From positions 126,624,818-126,688,817 of the forward strand of contig NC_092858.1 of assembly GCF_032062135.1 (NCBI RefSeq): a DNA stretch of 64,000 bases. The letters run 5' to 3'. The notes under the pieces were generated by a model that saw only the letters and a program-made list of their open reading frames with translations, did no database searches and was not told where the DNA came from. The position numbers and the translations under genes were made by a program. Source of the stretch: Pyxicephalus adspersus (Eukaryota; Chordata; Amphibia; Anura; Pyxicephalidae). Positions within the stretch are counted from its first letter, which is position 1. Each line of letters starts with the position of its first letter. Below are positions 22,301 through 37,300 of this stretch, piece after piece.

Positions 22301-25300
22301 TTTTTTACAGTTTTCTCTTTCACAAGTACTGTGGTCTATTGCAATTTTGTTAGCAATTTGACCTTAAGCAAGTTTTTATTCTGTAACATATGTGGTAATA
22401 GTTAAAAGCAAACAGAAAAATAACCCTTAAAAAATGTTTTTTTTTTTTTTTTTAAGCGTTCAGAGTTATTATTATTAAAAGGTAAAAAATAAGCAACAAA
22501 TATACAATGAAAAAAGGACCATCACACAGGGAATAATATTTGTAGTACTGCGGAACTGACCTAAATCATAACTAGGTAGATAAACTGCAGACACTTAGTG
22601 ATACCTGCAAAAGCCTGTGCTAGTCCACAAATTAATTTGTTTTTCTCCGCAGAGCAACTACTCCCTTAGATTTCAAGATCAGGCTGTCTAAAGGTGGGAC
22701 CTTAAAGTATTCAGAAACATTTTGGAATGATCCCTTTCTTTCTCATAGTCATTCAGATGTCTACAGCAAGAGTATTTTTTTTGTCCCTCTAAAGTCCTCA
22801 GTAGCCCGACATGGGGTGTTCCAACAGCAATGGACAGGAGATGGGTCTATGACCCAGAGGGGTTCCATGGGGATTCATTTGAAGTCTACCACATGTACAT
22901 TTAATGACCAAAAGGCATTTGTATTGTGGCCATGTTAGAAGTGTTAAGGCCAGGCCTTTTTTTTTTTTTATAACTGCCAAATCACTGCATAAGGGCTACT
23001 AGCCAAGTATAAGCATTCAAATCTTCCAGTCATTGCAGTAGTAGACTCTGCATCCATCGGTTAATATAAAAAAGTTTAGCAATAGTCTTTGCTGGCTATG
23101 TATTCAGGAAGGAACCTGATCGGTCTCAAAACCTTTTATTTTTAAGGTGAAACTAAAACTGTAAGCAAGCGGGTGGTTTACTGCAGAACACAAAATAATT
23201 TACCAGCCCGATTGCAAATTTTTAAAATAGTCACCTTTCCTTACTCCATTCTTGGGTTATGATCTTCGGCCATCTCATTTGGCCAGGACTGAATATTACA
23301 ACTCCCTCACTGTGTGCATGCCCAGTATCATAAACTGAAGACATCAGTGTATATTGAAGAAAAGATTGCAAACAGGAAGGTAAGTTTATGGTATAACAGA
23401 AAAGACATCACCTTTTTTGTCCCTTTTGCAAACACATTTTTTTTTTCAATTTTATTTAGTTCCACTTAGCAAACACTATCACTTAAAATTTCAAACCTTC
23501 TAGAATTCTCCAAGTTCGTAAAAGAAAAAAAAAATACTCCATTGTTGTAGTTAGCAGGAAATCAAGGAAACTCCATTTCCCAGAAATCTTAGCTTTTATT
23601 CTACAATCAAAATTGTGCAATGGAAATTTATTGCAGTTGCTACACATACCATCATCTAAAGATGAAATTGAACTAATTTATTTTATGATTTATTTCTAAA
23701 CATCCTCAGAATAATACAACAAAAGTGTTGTAATCCAGAGGTCATTAGCTTAGTTCCTTATTGAGATACATTACTTTGTTTCTTAAAGTGTTAAGTGCAA
23801 TTTCACTTTGTGCAATAATCAGTTCTGAAACAAAGAGACTGAGACAAATATAGTGAAGCTAACTCTGTCATAATCCAAGTACGTCACTGATATTACATTA
23901 AAAATGTTAAGTGGAGGACAGAGGTTCTTGAAATACCAGCACTATATTAGAAACTAACTTGCTCTGAGGTTATCAAGGATTGTGCATATAATATGTTGTA
24001 ATATTCCTACACACACTCTCACCCACTTATATTTGTGTTCCCACACAGTGCAGCACTACTCTCATGCAAACCATTAATACCCATGAGGAAGCCTTTGATT
24101 ACAGGCGAAACACGTTGGGTTACCTTTAATGACGACTGTAACCATTTACTTGGAAACTGGGACCAGTAGGAGGATATTTTCTCTATGTACCAGATATTTA
24201 TCTATACATGGATCCAGGATTCAAATAATTCCTAGGACTCCTTTGATTGAATACTAGCAGTTGATTGTATAGTGCCACATGATGGCCCTTTACTGTAAAA
24301 TGCTTCTGTATATTGTTTTACAGGTTTGTTATGAAGTAATACCATGTCTATTTATGTAAATCAATTAATGAGTAAACTTGTTTTAAGTATTTCTGGCAAC
24401 GAACTCCCGAATTTTTTTCCCTTTCCTTTTTGAATGTATTAATGTTTGAATTGTGGGTTGGCAACTAAGGAACATACCAATTTATATTTGGTAAGACTTC
24501 TTTTTCTCCCCCATTTCCTATGTTTCTATATAGTTGTTCTGAGGTTATTAGTCCTCAAATATTTTTGTGCTGTGAACTAGTTTCAGATGTTATACTATAA
24601 TCTTAATTCTAGTGGTCAGAGGTAGATGGATAGATACTATAATCGTATTTCTAGGGGTCAGAGGTAGATGGATAGATACTTTACAGAATGTGCCATATCC
24701 CCCCAAAAATGTAGATTTTCTTTGTATCACAATATAATCATGAGACTTTTAAGGCACGCTTTTAAAATATTCAAAAAATATTTGAAGACATACTTGAAGA
24801 CACAGGGCCATCTACTGGTGACCAACAACTATGCACGGAAGAATATTTAAAGACCCAACCCAAAAGTACTTTAAACTGAAAAGATATAGTCTGAGCCCAT
24901 GTGATTTTAATTAGATTTCCCCTTTTAAATAAAGATTTTAAAAATACCATACAATGTGGTAGCAGAGGATGGAGACCTAGTAAGGCTGCCAATCCAGTGT
25001 AGACATAGACACTTTAATCTTAACCTTGATTCCCCTTCCTTTCTGCCTCCCCTTTGACTTTTCTCAGTTTCTCTCTTTACTATCTCCTTTTTCCTGCCCC
25101 TTTTCTCGTCCACTCATAGTAGTGTGTGCTTTGCCCTTTTTTGTTGGACCAGTTCTCCCTCTAACTGGGCCCATGCTATGTGTCTTACTTGATAGACTTT
25201 GAATCCAACATTTACAGTTCTTTATATCCCTTTATACTCCCCTACTTTTGTTAAGCTATTTTTTCATTTTCATCAAGCTCTTTAGCTTGTATGTTTGGTT

Positions 25301-25343
25301 CAATAATGTGTAATTTATTTTATTATTGTAGCCTTGTATGATT

Positions 25344-25374
<31 letters not shown>

Positions 25375-28300
25375 TAGAAACATTTTGAAATAAAAATACA
25401 ATACAATGGATGTAAATATGTACCGTGTTTCCCCGAAAATAAGACCTACCCCGAAAGTAAGACCTAGCACTATTTTCTAAACCTGCCCTAATATAAGACC
25501 TACCCCGAAAATAAGACCTAGTGTAAATCTGTCCAGTTCAGAAAAAAACCCACCCAAAACTGTAATTCAGCCTAAAAAATCTAACGCTTAATACCCCCAT
25601 CTAAAATTTAAAATCCTAATCTAAAGTTTAATAATCCGCACGCAAGCCCTAGCGCCCGCCCCCCCCCCCCCCCCCGCACGCGGGGGTCCGTAACAGCCAG
25701 CCCACCCCTGCTCTAGATCCCCCTTAACTACATACAGCAGGTCAGAGGAGAAAAAGAAAAGAAAAGAAAAGCATACATAAATTAAAAACCGGAGGACAGT
25801 ACTCACCGATAGGTGTTCTTTCCCTGTGAAGGCAGCGGGACACTGAAAGAAAGCATGCGGAAGTGCACACTCCGGAGCCGCACAAGCCGATGCTTTCTTT
25901 CTAGTTCCAGCTCCTATCACAGGCGGAGTGATACTACATGCACTCCGCCTGTCAGAAGCCAGAACTCGGGCTCGCGTCTTCCGAAAGGTAAGTTTTTTTT
26001 AATTTTTAAGACCTACCCCGAAAATAAGACCTAGTGTGTTTTTAGGAGCCAAAAAAAATATAAGACAGTGTCTTATTTTCGGGGAAACACGGTATGTTAA
26101 TGTTTTCGCATTTCATTACGGTTTTGAAAGTTAGCAGTGACAACCACATTTGGTGACCTGAGTTTATCCTTAAGTCAAGGCAGGTTCCCTGTATTCTCTA
26201 GGTAAAAAAGGCACCTTTGTTTATATTTGGATCTGGTATTATATACTATATTCAAGTATAAGGCTAAACACAAGCTAGATTTATGCAGGAGGAAAAATCT
26301 TTCCTGTTTATTCTAAATGACAGAGGAACAAACGAGCCCTGTATACACAACGCTGTTCAGTTCCATTGGGAGGGACGGGGGAGGAAGAGTGTGAGGAACA
26401 CTACTGTATCCTCCTCTATAAGAGATTACATAGGCCATCCCCGGTTGGTTATTTATTGACCCACCAGGACGGATCAGTAAATGACATCAGGGTCCTGCTG
26501 TACACACATTAGATTTATTTAGTGTGTGTACATTGCCTGAATGGTAAATATTTGCTTCTTCACCAAGTGCTGAGTTCAGCAATGCAGAATGAAATCTGAC
26601 AGTTGTGGAATTATTATTAATATTAGCTTTTCATTTATAAACACCTAGCATTATAAACAGTACTATACAATAAATAGGACTGCAGATGACATTCAATGAC
26701 ACAGGAGATGAGGACCCTACCCGATTCCATACAATCCAAGAGATGGAGAAGTGCAAAATTAGGTGAGGGAATAGAATAACAGATAATTAGTGGTGGGTTA
26801 AAAGCAAGATTAGGATGGGTTGGCAAGTTTGAAAAGGTGGGTTTTAAGGTTGGGCTTGTTTAAATGTTTTGAAGTTAGGAGCATACATATTGGGATGAGG
26901 GAGGGAGATCCAGGGGGGCAACACTAGGGAAGACTTGGAGCTGTGAATATAAAGAGTTTAGGAGTGAGGAAGTCATTAGTGAAGCAAAGAGAGCAGCTAG
27001 GGGTGTATTTGTTCTTCAGGTCAGAAATGTAAACAGAACAAGGGCTGTGGAGTGATTTAAAGGAAAAGCACAGTAGCTTAAATTTGATGAGGTGAAATAG
27101 AAACCAGTGTAAAGATATGAAGCCTGAAGAAGCAGAGGAGTAGTTGGAAGGATAAAGTCTAGCTGAATCATTCATTATTGACTACAGAGGTGGGAGTCTG
27201 ATTAGTGGAGAACAAATAATATTGCAGTTGTTTAGGCGAGAGACAATATAAAATTGTGCTATGAGTTTGGAGGTCTCTGGGGACAGGAAGGGGCACATTT
27301 GCAACATTCCCAAAATAAGCAAGTGTCAGGACCTAGTGATGTTCTAAATGTGGGGAGTGCATGAGAGTGCAGATTTAAAGGCGATATCAAGACAGCATGC
27401 CTGGCAGTGGGGAAAAAAATAACATGTTACTTACAAGAGAACACCGCCGGAGATTTGGAAGGCGAGGAAGGAGGATGGCGAGTTTGTTTTAGCTATAAAT
27501 ATTAGGTTGCAGTCAACCATTCAGAGCAAGCAAGAAACTTTATCCAGGACAGAGGGACAAGCCAGGGGTTAACAGATAAATTTGAGTGTAATCTTCAAAC
27601 AGATGGTTGTAATAGTCAAAAGAGGGTATGAGTTTGCCAAAGGACCAATGGAAAAGAAAGGATGAAAGGAAAGCTTTAGTTTTTGAACCCTTTTTGGACT
27701 GACTCTGTGATGTTGCAGGTTACCAGTTATTATTACTAATACTGCATACAAAATATGTACATGAATTACCTGGTTAAACCAACAGAATATACTATAAGCA
27801 AAATATCGTGTTCAGTAACAAAAAAAACAAATACCAGTCCATTAAACATATTTCCCCAGGACATACCTCGTCATAACCAAATAACCAAAGTCTTGGCGTC
27901 TGATAATACTTGTCATATGTGATGTAAAGGTCATAAGTTCTGGTCTGTAAGATAGCATCGTCACCCCCAACATCAGATTTTGGTTTGCATGCTTCTGCAA
28001 TTTTTGCTGTATCCACAGTTGCCTAGTTTACAAATAGAAAAAAAAAAAACTCTTTTTACAAATAAAGCTAAATGGATGTTCATACAATTATGAATATATC
28101 ATTTCTGAATAAAATCTCATGTTTATCTCCCAGCATTCAAAACATGTGCAAGCATTACTTTATCTTTCGCTCTTAGTTCCAACTGTAACATTTAAATTAA
28201 CACTTGAGCCTAACTTCAGCCAGGTTTACCGGTGTAGAAATATAAAATTCTAAAGGCTTACATCATCATTTTCCAGCAATCCGCTTTCTTCATATTCTGG

Positions 28301-31300
28301 AAAAAGAAAGGGAATTATTTAAGTGTTTTACAATTGCCTAGGTTGTCAACCATTTTTTTTTTTTTGGTCAACCTATGTTTTTCAGTCAAAAAAAAAAAAA
28401 AAAAAAGCAGTGCCAACCAATCTAATTAAATGACTTACAAAAGAAATACATTGTGTTCTAAGAGTTAAAAATAAAGCAGACACAAAGATTTAAGGGGGAC
28501 TTCATACCACCTTCCTATGTAGAAAAGAGATGTACCCTTCATACATTTCCTTTAGCTTGCAATTTTTTGTTTTTTATAGGAAAACAGAATTAGGCAACAA
28601 AGGTCCATAAAGTGAGATGGCCTGAGGTACATAAACTGGGTGAGTCAAAACTGACATAAAAGTCAGTAGAGCATAACTCACAAATACAGAGAAGGGACAA
28701 AACACAACGACAAAAGGCAGTCTGATCTTACATACTGATCATTCTTGATCACTGGTATGTTTACTGTTCACAGTAGTACACAGACATTGCATTTTTGGAG
28801 GAATACAGTTTTCCCTTCTTTAGGCTGTTTTCTTAGGACAGATCCTAAACGAATCTTTGCGTTATTCTTTACCCATTCACACCTACTTTCTACATCCCTG
28901 ATAAAAGGACATCAGTAAGGACATTGTAATTTCCCTGAAATACAATTGTTACACACTTTAATAAACAATAATATACTTGTGATCAAGATTGACCTGTCTG
29001 CCTTTTGTCACGGAAGTTTCCTGCCATGACGTGGAACTGAGCACTTGCTATATTGACTTGTTTCTTTAACATCATCTATCTCCCTCCTAAATTTTACAGC
29101 TAATGTACAACAAAAGAAAGTATTATATACATAAGTAAAACCAGAAATACATTTCTATTTCTCACATAACTTAGAGAGAGGTGGGCATGTTGAAAAAAAA
29201 CACACTGCAAAAAATGGGTAAAAAAAAGTCACAGTATATGACTGTGTCATGAATGAAGAAAAGAACATTGGTTTAGCTTAGATAGTCTATTTATTCCATC
29301 ATAAGGTTCCTTGAGCCATGGTATACTAGTCTGTGCTAAAAAGATTTGTCACGACAGAAGCAAGGGAGAAAGTGAGACCGTACAAAATTAAACCTCATAG
29401 GCAATACATGCTTCTTTTTTTATGTATCACCATAAGTTGTGAGCATCAATACAATTTCCGAAACCTACCAAACATTTAAAATCACAGAAGTAGATGAGAG
29501 TAAGAGTAGAGGTGTTCATTCAGCCCAGAGAACAATTAGACATTTCCATAAGAAAAAAAGGGCTAAGGTGTGCAAGAAGAGAGGTGGCTGGGATAGGTAA
29601 GTGGATAGGTAATTTTTCAAGCAAGTTTATTAGCACATTGTAAATAAACAAAAAAATAATATATGGGAAAGAAAACAAGCAGTGAATTTATGATTTTAAC
29701 CTGCATTTTTTTTTTTTTAAGTTGGTGCCAAGGTCACCTACTCATCTTACGTGAGAAGGTGAAATTGTGCTACTAGAGTCTAAACAGAAACCAAACTTTT
29801 TAGTGCTTTTATATTTTTGTATATCAGCCACACAGGGAATGCACAGATAACTGGATTTGGGATTTTGTTAAAAGTTTGCAATAAAGAACTACAAGAAGCA
29901 GCATCTCTATGGTGTCAGTCACTAACTGATGTATCGTTAAATAAGTTTAGATTCTTTAAAATGTTTACCTTCCATATCTGCTGCTTCACCTTCATCGTCA
30001 TCATCATCGTCATCATCACAAGCTGGGCTACCAGCTACTTTCCCAGAATCCTTAGAGATAAAAATGCAAAATCGACATTCATTATGAATATAAATAATAT
30101 ATTAATAAGTTATTAAGAAAACTTTAGAATCATGTTCAGCTAGAAAAAAAAAAAAAAAAAAACCACACCATAACACTCCACAGACCAGAAACCAAGACTG
30201 TTTAAATAATGGAAACTGTGCCACAAATTAGGAGGGCGCTAAGCTGCATTTTTTAAAAATAATAATACAGACTTTATGCAAACCTGGGACTCCAGTGTTA
30301 TTTCTTTTACTGCCTCTGTTAGGTTGCCCACACCTAAAAAATGAATCAAGTATTAAAAATGAATTCAGCTTTTATAATTATTTAAACATGAAATTCAGAT
30401 AAAAAAGAGAAAATGTGAAAAATGTCTGTCACCCTCCAACCCTCAGTGACCAGTAAGGAGCCTTATACATAAAAAAGGGTGGTAGCAAGCAGCTGGGGCT
30501 TAGCTTTAAAAAGAGAACGCTTGGGTCAAGGTCGGGGATGTATAGCTATTAGGGCCATGTTACACAAGCAATATTGTTGGTAACAATTTACCAGCAACAG
30601 GATTGCCAAAAGACTGCTTAACCGTTTCTATAAAGGTAGCTAACCAGGACAGCAGGATATTTTTCTCTTGCTGCCACCTGGATTGCAATGGCAATTTGTA
30701 ACAAAATAAATGCAGAAACAGAAAGGCACACAAAAGAGGCTTTCTTGGCAAAAACAATAACATAAACAACAACAGTCTTAGGAAGGCCTTTTACAGGGTT
30801 GACAGGTAAAACCAAACACACACCTAAAACTAATTCTGTACTAACAGAACAATCATATTTGTTATTTTTATTAACTTGTATTTGTTAAGGGTTGCAAAAT
30901 AAGTTGGCACCATATAAAGTCCACTGTAATATCACTAATAGTTAAAGTGAAAATGTGCTTTTCCAGTTGCTAGAACTCTCCTTCCCTAAACTCTTCTGAT
31001 TTGTCAGTTTGTGTGAGAAAAACAAGCCCTGTATAGCCCCAAATTTAGAGCTGAAGGTATTTTACTAGCTACACGTGACAAGGCTAGGTAGCCAAACGAA
31101 TATATGCCATCTACTGGGAATATCATGTGGTCCCCCATACCTGGATTTAATGCCTTCTGACTAAAACAAAAACAATAGCAGAGGAGGGAGAAAAAGGTAA
31201 GTACCGTATATGAACCTACAGGTTCTGGCACTAAAACTATCTATCATTTGGAACCAGAAAGAGGAGTCCAAAATCTCTGTGATCAGTGACTAATCAGAAG

Positions 31301-34300
31301 CAGATTGTGTGTAAGTGCAAAGAAGGCAGTGAAAGCAGTAATCTGTTCAGCAGACTGAATGAGGACTCCGATAAACAAAGAGCACAGTCACCTTGCCCAT
31401 CTCTAATGCCATACATGGTTGATACCTATATCCAGCTCATGCTCTGCAGGCATATTGCACATGATAGTGTGCAGGCAATCCTTTACTTAGCTCAGGTCTC
31501 CTATGGTAACACTCTGGGCAAACCTAAAACTTGCTACATAACTCCCTACCCATTTGGGGAGTGGATCTCACATTTTTCTAAAACTTGTGATGAGTTTTGT
31601 GCTTATGCAGACACATTGTTGATGGTACAACCCCAAAGTACCATGACTTGATGAAACTGCCTTTTGATTGTATTGAGCATAAGTTTAAAAAAAGTCTGTG
31701 TGAAATAAACACCAGAAATGTAGAAACGTATTACCACAAAAGCACCCCTGAAAACATTTGCATGCAAACTATCCTTTGTGATGTTCACACATGAGACTAC
31801 ATGGCTATCAGATGAGAAAGTAAATAGATGAAGGAGGATGGTCAGGGCAGCAGATGGAAAGGAATGGATGATCCTTGTAAGGCACCAGACAAGAAATTGG
31901 AATGTTTTAAGTTACCTGTTACAGCATCTAATGCTTGCTGTGTGGTCACAATGTGCAGAGCAATAGGACTGGTCACTTTCAACCATCATTAAATCATTCC
32001 CTGCTTTAAACAAACCTACTGATTTTACTTTATTTGCAAAATAAAATACACTTTGCATATATTTTAAGCATTATAACAAGGAAAACAATAATACAACACA
32101 CCTGCATGATGAAATGTGTCAACCCAGCCACCGTCCCCATCATCCTCTTCTATTATTGCCTCTTGTTCATCTGAATATTCCATCTGCTTACACCTTTTGT
32201 AACAGGGCACTGAAGAAGTAACAAGCATGTTATTGAGTGTTCCCGCTCATTTTCATAAATCATATGAAGTATTAGAAATACTCAATTGGAACATTTTTCC
32301 ACAGTATGTCTGTGCTAGTGATATAGCTGATTTTGTACAGGGGCCCATCACCTCCTATTCTCAGTGACTATACACACTGATAACATGCAGCTCACAACAA
32401 GCTAGGGAAAATTCTGTGCTATTAGAAAATCAGCCCATAAAATATCAGCCATTTTAACAGTTGTTTTTCAACTGGCTTTACACACAAAAAGATCAAGCTA
32501 TTGAAAAAGTGCTTTTGACATGTTCATTACATCTTTGGCCCACCTTACAATTCAAAAAGTGCACACATTGAATTATTACACCGAGACAGCTTGATATAAA
32601 CACGCTATTCCCTTATCTGCCTCTTCTTGCCATTTACATTGGACGAACCGTCATCACAGCCCTAGGCCAATGTAAGTTTTAAATGTTGTGGTGGCCATAT
32701 TCAAAAAGTTAAACTATTTATAGTATAGCCAAATACAAAACCAAGGTTTAAAAAACCAAGAGGTAAGGGTAAGACCCCTGCTAACAAGCTTGTTGATAGT
32801 GTTATTATAGAGAGACAACAGCATTTGAGTGAAAATCTCTCCAAAGTGAGAAAATCTGTCACCAGGATTAGTTTCTCATTGGTCTGGTGACATTGGTCAT
32901 CGGAGCAAATAGAGTAAAGCTCTGAAATGGTAACAGTACTTAGACCTGACTGGGGTTCCAGCCCCTCAGACTTTGGGTAGTATTAAGGGGGTTGGCCGAA
33001 TTTGAAGTGCTGACAGACTGATGGGGGGAAAAAGATACTCTAATTGGATACTGATATGAATTTTAATCCTCTTCCCAATGTGTATACACTTTTATAGTGC
33101 CTCATTTTATTACAGTTGGATGAAATGCTTCTATGTTTAATTTTGTATTACAGATATTTACTTGTGACAGTATATGCACACACAACTAAAAAAAAAAAAG
33201 AGAATGGTGTGGAGAAGGAGCATATATTCTTACCATTTTTTGTCACCAGAAACTGTTTTTCGCTAGGTAGATAAGGTTTAACTTTAGATTCTTCACCTGA
33301 TGCCCTAAAAATAAAAAATATTTACATAGATAAAAAGTATTTTTAGCTCTTTGGATGTATGGTCATTTTTTTTGGGTTGTAAACAGATAATAAAAGTAAA
33401 AAACACCCAATTTCTATACTTATGCTTGCGCTACTGTTGACAAAAAAAGTTTTTTGGCCGTGTTCTTATAAAGGACATACATTATTTGTTTAGAAAATGC
33501 ATAGCTGATGCACACACATATAAAATGATTCCAATGACAAAAAAATACAGAAAAATGGTGGATAAATTATTCAGCTCCCTCTCTCAATAATCGCTTCTGT
33601 TATCAGTTAAGACACACAGTTCACATGAATTTTTCAAGACTCAAGCTGCCAGCACAGCAGTCACAACACTGCAGAAAGAGTAATTATTTCAGTAAACAGT
33701 ATGTGGAAACCTAGGGGCTCACAATTAAACTTTTAAACCTTTGTAACATATTGAAAAATGTCAACAGAATTTTAATTCAGACACTGAGAAGAATGAGAGT
33801 CTGCAGATTTCCTTGGCAGACTTCTAGATGACTCTAGTAGCCACAAACCAATGATATTTTTTTACAATACGAAGGAGCAATATTATTATTAAACAGGATT
33901 TATATATGCCAACATAAGAATCTTTTGAGAAAATACATACAAAGTCAAACAAAGGTTACTGAATATTAGAATGATCAGTAGAAAGAGAAATATTGATGGC
34001 TAAAAGGTATGTGGAAAGCCAGACTTTCCAACATCCTGACCATGGTATCCAGGCTCCACCCTGACTCACCCCCTATTCCCATCCCTGGAGACTGTGGGTC
34101 ATATTTAACACTTTTTATATGTACTTACCATTTAGACCCCCTATGTGACACAAATGGTACTCTTCAGATCTTTATGATACAGAGAGTCACACTTTACTCC
34201 CCACTCACTAATTTGGTATTCTGAGCAATGTTTAACCCAGATTTTATTTTAACTTGGGTGAGATGAAAATGTAGGTGGGTAGCAGCCCCTGTATCATGAC

Positions 34301-37300
34301 CAAACTCTACAGTATCCACCCAAAACCAGCTGGGTGGTTACTGAAAAGTGCCGGGTGGTGAGCCCAGCTAAAAAGGGCTGGGGAGAACATTGCAGAGAAG
34401 AAATGAATTCATGATAACAGCCCTCATGGGTTGGTATATCTTTAATATAACTAACAGCAGAAAACAGTTTCAGATATTCAAGTTAAAAACAGGTTTTTGT
34501 TAAATAAATTTGCAAATATATGTTAAAGCTACACTGAGTTGTTAAGACACCACTAAAGTGTAGCTCCCAGCTTCAAAAGTATCTGAGCTCTAGCAAATCT
34601 TCAGGATCAGGCACAACTGAAAGCAGGTCTCCCTTCCTTAATAATACAGCAATTCATTAGAAGCCCAGAAACATCTTTGCAATGTAGCCAAAAACTTCCA
34701 ATGCCAGCACCATATCCACCATTCGGGGGGGTTGTCATGATGCCCTGCACTTACAATACTTTCTCAATCTTTCAGGTTAGATGCTAGTCATTACTCAATC
34801 TGAAAGACTATAGAGAATTTGTGGTGACAGTGCTTGGTAATCGGCGAGGATTACAGCCTGTATTGTATATTCCTGTTATACAACACAATCAAATCCTCAA
34901 CTTCCTAAACAGCAGCATCGTAGCTTGGTCAAGATCAAGCTCCCAAGCCAGCTGACTGAAAAATGCAGTTTCTTTCCTGCTATGTCTGATAAGAGGAGCA
35001 AGAGATGCAGTGTCCCAGAATGAACCTGACAAGCAGCTTCCTGGGTTCGGAGTGTTCTGAATTTCATTTTCAACACAACAAGCTGCTGTAGAACAGATAC
35101 ATGAAAGAAGTGTGATGAGACACTTTAGTGCCGGAGTACAGATTGTGCTTGGGCTTGTCTTGTGCTAAACTCACAAACACAAATAAAATGGTAGTACCAA
35201 ATCTCACATCTTCCTTGTCAGCAATAACTTCCAACTTTCCTGTCTCGGTTGGTGCTGGCAGTTGGACTTCCAGTCTGCTCATAAAGTTTATTGATGGGAA
35301 GGAGAAAGACTGAATTTGGAGGGCCACCTTTGGTGTTTCTCGGACTATGGTCAGTGGACTGCATGTTCTAATTTAAATGGCACTGAAGTCATAACCCCTC
35401 GGAATATTATAAAGGCAATTCAGTTGTAATACCGACTTACACATCAGAAGCCTCCTTTACAGTACCAGCCCTCATAGACTAATATGGAGCCTTAATAAAT
35501 GTGTCTAGTCTAAACCAAGGGCATCTGCTGATGCAAGTGATACTATAGGGGGATTGTAGGTTAGTTTTGGTAAGGTAAACTGGTTAAGTGCTATTTTCCT
35601 TTGCTAGCACTGTACTGCTAGCATAACGCCAGAAAGTTAAATCTGTGTTCACTTTATGTAATTATCAGTGCTAGCACTGCCAGACCAAAACAGTCTATTG
35701 AATTATTTGGTGCGGTCATCAAAAAATATTTTAGACAGTGAAAGCTAGAGCTGTACGTCCTTGACAGTTTTACTGATACCCACTTATAATATTGGGGAAC
35801 ACATTTTTTTGTTGAGTTAGATCTTCTTGTTTTTTTTTTACTAATTTATGGGTGGTTAATCCAGAAATGACCCCAGTTTTTTGCTATCACATCTAGTTTT
35901 TAAGATACAGGGTACCCTCCATTTTTGTCAAAAAACATTAACCTTTTTACATACAATGAAAAATAATAACTTGAATGTACTGTTTATTTAAATTTCTTTT
36001 GTTCATACAAAGGATTTATTGTTACTCTATGACATTTTTTACAGTAAAACATTTGAAAATTGTTTGGGTAAGTGGTAAAGGTAAAAATTTACACTTTTAG
36101 CCTTTCCTTGAGGGTTCAGTGTTAGGACAATCCTGCGGGATGCTCCAACAATAGTCAGCCATTATATGTACATCCCATCTACCCTGATACTGTCCTTCCA
36201 TGACCTTCAAATCTTGGTGGGATCGTTCATCATGCTCGTCACTGACTGCACCAAGGCTTTCCATGAAGTTAGAAATATGGCTATGCAGAAAATGCACCTT
36301 GATGCTCATATTGCAACAAAGCATTTTGTAGCTCTCCAATAGTTTCTGGACAATTTCTGTGTAAATATTTGTTTGTGTGTTTCCAAGAAAGTCCTTGACA
36401 ATGGCTTTGAATGCTAACCAAGCATTCTTCCCAACTTCTGACATTGTCCTGATGAAATGTTCATCTTTGATAAGCTACCAAATCTGTGGACCATCAAACA
36501 CATAAAACATTTTTATAAAATGACAGGCTAGGTAAAGCCAAAATTAGGTACTTGAAACAGTCTCCTTCAGCTGGCAAAGCTTTAACAAACTGCTTCATCA
36601 GACCCAGTTCCATGCGCAGAGATGGGAATATAATTTTCTTTCTATCAACAAGTGTCTCATGTAGAATGTTTGGATCACCTGGTTTTAGGGCAGACCTTGG
36701 AGGCCAATTCCTTTCCACCCAATGCCTCTCACAAGCTCTGCTGTCCCACATGCACAGATAACAGGGATACTTGGTGTATCCGCGTTGCTGACCAAGAAGG
36801 AAGCATACCATTTTAAGTTCAACACAGATGACCCAATTATGTTGGTGATATTGCAAAAACTCAATGACTCTTTTTATGTCTGCATTTTCTTCACAAAGAG
36901 AAACTGAATGACCAATTGGGACTGACCCAAATATATTGCCATTGTGAAGGGGGACACACTTTAAGCTCCGCTGCAGAAATGCAATTTCTCTGGTTTGAAA
37001 GTACAATACCTTTGTTCCTTTTTCAAGTATGTTTATCTCATGCAGTTTTGATGCTAGGAGTTCTAAAGCCTTCTTTGATAGTCCCAAATCACGTGCCAAA
37101 TCACTCAACTCATGCTGATCAAATCTCTTACGAACAGAGTCCTCTTTAATTTCAAACTCTTCATCATTGTTGTCACCTAGTTCATTACCATAATCATATT
37201 CTTCAAGAGAGGGTAGTGTAACGCAAACCGGCACTGGGATTTCATCTGAATGAGCCACGGGGCGTATAGCCGATGGTAGACTAGATTACTCTAGGTTACA

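Larger units (their letters stand above)
21123..27866 (-). other. ATG3: ATG3 intron 9 (6.7 kb)
   Basis: No coding exon. It holds a TA-flanked element (21,569-22,049), a GAGGAAGCCTTTG...CGAAACACGTTGG repeat word near 24,085, a 42-bp tandem duplication (24,594-24,677), a long A-run (about 25,347-25,370), a TA-flanked TIR element (25,421-26,094), a region with GTACACAC words (26,325-26,545), and a LINE 3' end in minus orientation (26,600-27,200). Confidence 0.6.

Noticed and set aside
31286..31651. 121-aa plus-strand ORF in ATG3 intron 5
   Set aside because: No recognisable domain, no splice or promoter context, and it opposes ATG3; a chance ORF.
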